64,000 nucleotides of DNA from the NCBI RefSeq assembly GCF_014633365.1, contig NC_068342.1, positions 3,892,622 to 3,956,621 on the forward strand, in the 5' to 3' direction. Shown piece by piece: positions 58,301 through 64,000 of this stretch (its first letter is position 1; the number at the start of each line of letters is the position of its first letter). The stretch comes from Diospyros lotus. Taxonomy: Eukaryota > Streptophyta > Magnoliopsida > Ericales > Ebenaceae. The translations under genes were made by a program, and so were the position numbers. The notes below the pieces were generated by a model. The model was given only the letters and a program-made list of their open reading frames with translations, was not told where the DNA came from and made no database searches.

Positions 58301-59891
58301 ACATGCATGTTTTGTTAAGGGTAAGTGTTTGCCGTCTAATTGTTGAATAGTATAATGTAATACCTATTTTGAAATATCTTTATTTTTTTATATATTATCT
58401 AATCTCATATAAACTAAATTAGCCGAATCAAACTTATCAAAATTATCGGTTTGGTTTGGTTTTTCTCTCTAGACTTTTCATTTAGTTGTGATAAAATAAC
58501 CAAACTAATTGAACTTACAAAATAATCCAAAGCGTTGCCATTTTGAACATACAATATACATATAACCAAGCCCTAATTCTAAATTGCATTGCCACATGCC
58601 ACAACCCCCCTTCTTTTCGTCTTTGTCGACTCAAATCTCGACCCTCATTGTGTCATCTTCACTCCATCATCGTCTTCACTTCATCGACTCAAATCTCAAC
58701 CCTCACTCAGTCATCTTCATCATCGTCTTCTGACTCAAGAATTATCTTTGTCGTCTTGAGTCTTCAACCCTCTTCACCCCCTCTCTACCTTTCCTTTCTC
58801 ACACAATGCAGGCAGTCCTCTTTTTCTCTGACTTTGACCTCTCTTCTCTCTGTCTTCGACAACACAAAGCATTGAAGCAACTTAGCTTCAGCTTTTGGTG
58901 AGTTTTAAATTTTGATTTGATTGGTTAACCGACCAAATCATACTTTTTCTCAATCAGTTCGGTTTGTTCAATCGACAGAAAACTTTGGTCTGTTTGTTTC
59001 AATTAGTAAGCCAAGTTCGGTCTGTTCAGTTTTTGGATTTCAAATGTGCACCCCTAGTCTCATAAATCACATACCAATTCACATCCTAAATTTCAAGAGG
59101 TAACCCTGATGTCCCACCCAAATATCTATCACCTATAATATTCAAATAAATATAATATTCTATATTTAGCATAACTCTACTTAACAGCACTCACACATAG
59201 ATATGCCCTTTTTCCTTCATAATCTCCTTCCCTTCAACACGAGAATCAGACTGACGTGGTGACTTATTTGCAGCTCATCCAGTTTTAACAACTATGGTTG
59301 GGATATCGCTTTTATAATACACAGTATCTTTGAAAACAAGATGCCAAATATAAAACCTAAAACATTTAACCACAAGCTTCAATTTGAATTTCAATTTCAG
59401 CAATTCAGAGTTCAACTTATAAAAGGTTTGAACTTTGAATTCAAACTGAACTCATGAACCTCAACAGAATCCGTAATTTGTGATCACGCATTCAATCAAA
59501 GTGCTGAGCTTAGAAATTATCATTGAATGAGCTAAAAAAGAAAAAAAGAAAGAAACTATCATCATTGAGGACTTCTTTTGGAGGAAAAATGAAAAAAAAA
59601 AAAAGGTAAAAGAAGTCTCATTTTAATTCCTATATAAAAATTGAGAAGAAACAGAAGTTTAAACAAGACCAAATGGCCTCATTACAGAAGATGTAGTATC
59701 TTAGTGGTGGCTACTTCACTGCAGTTTGTTCAACATTAGCCTCAAATTTCTATCAAAGCCGTGTATTGTATTTAGAAAAATCAAGGGTAGGATCTGAGTG
59801 TCCCAAGTAAAAAGTGTGTATCTCGATGACTTTTCCTTCCAAAAATTCAGTAAATATAGTACCTAGTATCCGTCAAGTCTGAGTTGATAAC
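55358..59891. other. Intergenic spacer between the J-domain and WAT1-like genes
   Basis: The first 500-600 bp are probably the J-domain gene's 3' untranslated region. The remainder is AT-rich with a tandem duplication at 57050-57190 and a CT-rich repetitive stretch near 58600-58870 (repeated TCATCTTCA, TCGACTCAAATCTC). The end nearest 59892 should hold the 3' untranslated region of the WAT1-like gene. No gene is supported; short ORFs here lack similarity or codon structure. Confidence 0.5.
57050..57190 (+). repeat. Purine-rich tandem duplication of about 70 bp
   Basis: Two units containing AGAAGTGAGACATCACAAGG, GTAGCCAAAG and GAGATGAGAGAGG in the same order. It lies in a GA-rich stretch with no gene around it. 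Confidence 0.75.
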
Positions 59892-62800
59892 TTACATGTC
59901 GTCTCGATGCTTCCAATCTTCTAAAGGCACTGTCTGTGACCATGTCCTTTCCTTGGCTTGCCCCCACATCACTGTGTAAAATCCAAGAGCTATCACCATT
60001 GCTCCAATTACACTACACAATCATCAAATAAAAGGAACAAATAAGTCATCAAATGTTTTTTTTTTTTTTGGGGGGTGGGGGGGAAGAGGTTCTGCTTCAC
60101 TTAGTTTTTGAATGCAAAAGTGGGAATACATAGTAGAAGGGGAGAGCACCACTGTAGATGAGGGTAAATTATACAGCAGATACTTTGAGATTTATCCAAA
60201 AATGATAGGGCCTGTTCAGTAATAGAAAGCATTTTCTCATTTTTCAACTCTAATTTTCTATTGAATGGTTGAATCTCCAATTAGAAAATAGAAAACTCAA
60301 ATTTCTAATTTTTCAATTTTATACTATGAATTGGAAAACATAAAAAAAGGACGTTTTCTAAATATAAATGCTAATTCTTTTTGAAACATAAAATATTAGG
60401 GCATATTTACTTGTAAAATTAGAGTTGAAAATTAGAAAATGTTTTCCACAACTGAACATCCCATAAAGTTTTCCTTACAGTTCTGAAAACACTACCAATT
60501 TCCCTTCCATTCAAAATTTTAATTGGTTTCCCCTCCCAGCTACCAGGCTTTTAACCAGGGTTAGAGCAGACATCATATGTTAAATAAGTGTCAATGTCAG
60601 TTAAACAGCCTTGAGGTGGTCTACATTGTTATTTAGCTCCAAATGCTTGGAAAATGGCCACTCTGTTTACAAACCATAAACTAGAGGAAAATAACGGTAA
60701 TTTACCTATACCATATCATCTTTGATCTATACTACTGGGGTTTCATAATTTGGCACTTAGACCCCAAGGGTCTAAATATTTGATGTTTTTACATTGTGAA
60801 AAGAAAAAGGATAAGACCATCCATTATCACAGGTTCTTGTCTCGAGATTTGAGTTTGTGAGGTTATGTAAAATAAATAAAGAAAACATTTATTTTTCCTA
60901 TTGACAGGGAAAAAAATCCCTAATGTCTTCATTGTTTGAAATATTTGACATTGACATAATGTTTGAGATATGAGTGCACAATAATTTGTGAAAGACTATG
61001 TTTTGACATTTGACTTCATGCAATAGTGGAAAAAAAAAAATAATGTTTGAATTTCCAAAATCATGTGAGAAAATCCAAAAATACTAGTATTGCAAGTTTT
61101 CTCCCCCTAAAATTTTATCTTCTATATCAGAAATACAAATCGTCCCCAAAGCACAAGACTCCATATTTTGCAAGGGTCAGTGCTCAGTAGATGGTCATTT
61201 TTGTATGTACCCTTGCTCTTGCTTGAAAAATAGGCTGTTAAAACAAATCAATTGCAATCGCTTGTCTTAAATGAGCATATTTCTAGATAATTTGAAAATT
61301 CAAAATTTTCACTCTCTCCCTCTCCGAACCTGATAAGCATTCTCTCATGTTCTCTTTTTGTCCTTTAGTCCTTTCCTGTAATCATGCCTTACGAAAAGCT
61401 GAGATCAACAACTTCCCTGATAGCTACACAATATTATAGAAGAAAACAAATACCTGCCAAGATGTAGACTATCCCCAAAGAACACCATTCCTGCAATTAC
61501 TGCAATGACCATTCCCAGCGGTTTAAACATGGCTACAAAGAGAGGTCCCTTCTCCAGTAAACACCATGTAACAATATTGTAGCGAAGCACAATCCCAAAT
61601 GTTGCCTGATAAGTAAACAAAATTAGTTTCCGTACAACTAATGGGCATTAATAATAACTCAAGAAAAACATTCAGAATGCCAACCACAAGTTTGATGTAT
61701 GCAACCTGATAAACATTGGCAAATAGCAAGTATTTTTTTGCTTATTAGTAAATATCAAGGTATGGTATGCCAGAAACATAACTTTGAACAGTTTCAGAGC
61801 TGGCTTGGACCTGAATAGGGCTGTATTTAGATTGGCTAGAAGACAGAGACGACTTTTACTCCTACATATTGACCAAATCCTTCTCCAAGAAGATTGAAAA
61901 TAGCACCAAATACTTTTTGTTAGCAGAGAATATACCATAAACATTTGCGAGCATCACCTTTCAGAAAACAAATGCATCTAGTACACCTAGCAATCATAGC
62001 CTATTAAATGGAGGCTCTCACTTCTTAAAGTGCACATAATCTGTCACTGCAGCTCCAAACATACAATCGAAAAACTGTCCAAAGCAAAATCTTTTTGTAA
62101 GATGGCAAGCTACGTACAGGACAAGAACAAATCTTCAATCATAACATTTCCAAGAATTTATATAACCTTACTAGAATAGGTTGGAAAGACAATATAAACC
62201 CATATACAACTTGCAACAAAATGGATGAAACAATTAGAAAACTGGGTTTGCAGCTCCCTTACCGAATACACAATAGCAATCATTGCAATGCCAGGGTTCA
62301 ACGTCCAAGCACTTGGATTTCTTTCCACAATGGAAGAGACTATTGCGCATTGCATTGTCCCAAACAATGTGAAGAAAAAGACCACTGTCACTTTTTCTGG
62401 ATATTGCTTCACAGTTGCTGCCTGAGGAAAGCTTTAGTGTTCAGTCTTTTCAGTCAGAATATCTGGAACCTTCTTTTCCTATAAGACAATATGCTCTCTT
62501 TGACACTTAACTACTTTTTGGTCCATGAATTGACATTACCTCAACCCCCCACCTCCACTCCCAAATTAAATGAAACAATTTTAAGGCTAGATCAACAGGA
62601 GATGTCAATGTACTAGCAAGCCAGGCAAAAACACAATTCAACGCATTTCTATTATACCATAAAAAACTGATGGGGCATAGGACTTAGATAGCAGTTGACT
62701 TTTGGGATAACTTTACCTGCAAAATGTTCCATGTGGCAATAGATAAGAAAGCAATTGCAAGCAGAAGGCCTCCAAGAGCCCAGTTTGATCCCTGGGGTCT

Positions 62801-63636
62801 AAGATCCTGAGAATGTAAGTCAGATTGTGCTGTGCCAGATATTATCGGTGGGCCCTTATAAAGAGTCTCCACAAATGCTCCAAATACTGCCACTAAGGTC
62901 CCGAAAGATTTAGCTATACTGCTTGAGCTCCTCATATCTAATCTCTCCATCCTATACATGGATGGAAAAAACTTACTGAAATGGCTGGATCTAACATACA
63001 TACGGCAGGAGAGAGAAAATTCGAATTATGATAGTTTGATTTGATCTAGGAAGTCATTTACGTCTCACCCGAATATAATGGCAAGCAAGAATGTAAAAAC
63101 GGGTATAAGATTGGCCAAAGCCGCAGCCAAAGCTGGAGAGCTGTATCTGCCCTAAATACCCAAACATCAGCAAGGCTCTCCTGCGGAAGTAGGTATCGCA
63201 TAATCAACCAAAACAAGCATTATACGCGTCTTATCAAGCAAACAACACGTTCAATCATACCCAAACAAGCCGAGAATGAAGAATCTAACAAGGAGCGCCG
63301 AAGTGAGATGAGGCCGCTTCTTCCTGCCGCGGAACACGGAGACGGGGATTCAGGGAAAGACACAAACTAAAGACGAACAATTGCGGTTCGATCAGAAAGA
63401 AAAAAAAAAAAAGAGGAGCGGCAATGCGTACAGAGAAACCTGTAATAGGTGCGAAAGAGGAAGAACGGGAAAAGGAGGATTACGCCGAGGGAATTGTAGT
63501 AGACGAGGTAAACGAAGGTGCTCATGCCACTGTTGAAGGCCGCTTTGGCGAGCGTTACCATGCCGACTTCCCCCCACTCGACGGCCACCATTGCTGCAAA
63601 TGGCGCCGCCTCTCTGAAACCAGCCTTCAAAACCAT
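59892..63636 (-). CDS. WAT1-related protein (EamA/DMT-family transporter)
   Basis: Minus-strand exons 63636-63440, 63323-63261, 63146-63069, 62951-62717, 62421-62263, 61605-61454 and 60012-59892 join to 334 residues of a plant WAT1-related membrane protein (WAT1 itself acts at the vacuole on auxin and secondary-wall formation). Hydrophobic segments recur throughout. Signatures seen: MVAVEWGEVGMVTLAKAA in TM1, YSSPALAAALANLIPVFTF, MERLDMRSSSSIAKSFGT, FGTMQCAIVSSIVERNP, KPLGMVIAVIAG and FGDSLHLGR before TM10. The hydrophilic tail has WGQAKE and ends in HRDDM. The proposed junction of exons 2 and 3 omits about 12 residues expected before YSSP. A matching segment (ALLMFGYLG, near 63150-63180) exists but is in another frame, so the allele may be frameshifted there or the splice differs. 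The substrate is unknown. Confidence 0.85.
60208..60462. mobile_element. MITE in the last intron of the WAT1-like gene
   Basis: Left end GGGCCTGTTCAGTAATAGAAA and right end ACTGAACATCCC are inverted with mismatches. The subterminal TTTTCAACTCTAATTTT also recurs inverted. It is flanked by ATA on both sides. About 255 bp, AT-rich, non-coding. Confidence 0.5.
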
Positions 63637-64000
63637 GTCGATCGGACGAGAGGATTGAACAAAGAAACCCTTATCAATACTTCAAAGGGAAGCCACCTCT
63701 CTGAGTCACTCACTGTACAGCTTCCCTTCTTCTTGGAACCAAATTCCAAGGCTTTGGAGTTGCTGCCCCAATTGTATATGGACTTCACTACATTGGAGTT
63801 GCCTCAATGTAGTCGACCTTTACTTCCCACATAACACTTTCCTTTTTTCTTTTTAAATTTCATAATTAAATAATAATTGAAAGAATTTAAGGTAATTAAA
63901 AAAAATAATTATTGTTTTGGAATGGCTAGGGGGTAAATTAATTGATGATTTTAAAAGTTACGATATATTTGTGTTATTTTTTAAAATATATGAGTGATTA
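63637..64000. other. Upstream region of the WAT1-like gene
   Basis: Probably the promoter and leader of the minus-strand WAT1-like gene. A small inverted repeat CTACATTG/CAATGTAG (63788-63795, 63805-63812) is visible. AT-rich beyond 63840. No other gene is supported. Confidence 0.4.

Noticed and set aside
1..64000. CRISPR arrays, operons, prokaryotic ribosome binding sites, tRNA or rRNA genes
   Set aside because: The window is plant nuclear DNA. Repeats lack CRISPR spacing, and the only tRNA-like sequence is the SINE at 51017-51155.

Overview
The window is nuclear DNA from a flowering plant, most likely a woody eudicot. The genes have many short exons with GT-AG introns, the spacers are AT-rich, transposon footprints are dense (solo LTRs, hAT and Tourist-type MITEs, foldback elements, an Au-type SINE), and every recognisable protein is a plant family. 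The species cannot be read from the sequence.

Layout: (1) 174-2017 (+), the 3' exons of a Cu/Zn superoxide dismutase gene that starts outside the window. (2) 4715-5399 (-), a decayed inverted partial copy of the next gene. (3) 5698-10561 (+), a FRIGIDA-like gene of three exons. (4) 12528-42462 (+), a head-to-tail array of three genes for the two-domain 3-dehydroquinate dehydratase/shikimate dehydrogenase (DQD/SDH), at 12528-23547, 28181-32589 and 35895-42462. (5) 42463-52171, a transposon-rich spacer with a 2.57-kb solo LTR and a large foldback element, ending in the leader of the next gene. (6) 52172-55357 (+), a nuclear-type J-domain/DUF3444 protein in a single coding exon. (7) 59892-63636 (-), a WAT1-related (EamA/DMT) membrane transporter gene.

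The DQD/SDH array is the main result. I reassembled all three genes exon by exon. Each gives one uninterrupted frame (519, 533 and 532 residues), with the same intron positions and phases across the shared exons. None has an evident chloroplast transit peptide and none keeps the full canonical shikimate-binding set. Copy 1 has lost the catalytic His and three substrate-binding residues of its dehydratase domain, and has exchanged the NADP-type Asn-Arg-Thr motif for Asp-Ile-Asp, which suggests a monofunctional NAD-dependent dehydrogenase. Copies 2 and 3 keep the dehydratase residues and the NADP motif, but the first Ser of the Ser-x-Ser carboxylate clamp is Gly, as expected if quinate is accepted. 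Copy 3 has also replaced the substrate-binding Asn of the AVNT motif by Ser. The array therefore looks like a set of diverged paralogues for hydroxylated cyclohexane or cyclohexene acids (quinate, shikimate, dehydroshikimate, perhaps gallate) rather than three equivalent housekeeping enzymes.

The spacers and long introns are largely transposon-derived. Several insertions are defined to the base by target-site duplications: solo LTRs at 13144-15065 (TTTTC) and 42899-45464 (TTAAT), a hAT-like element at 29151-29853, and Tourist-like MITEs with TTA duplications. Exon boundaries were inferred by hand from splice consensus, phase and protein similarity and have not been checked against transcripts.
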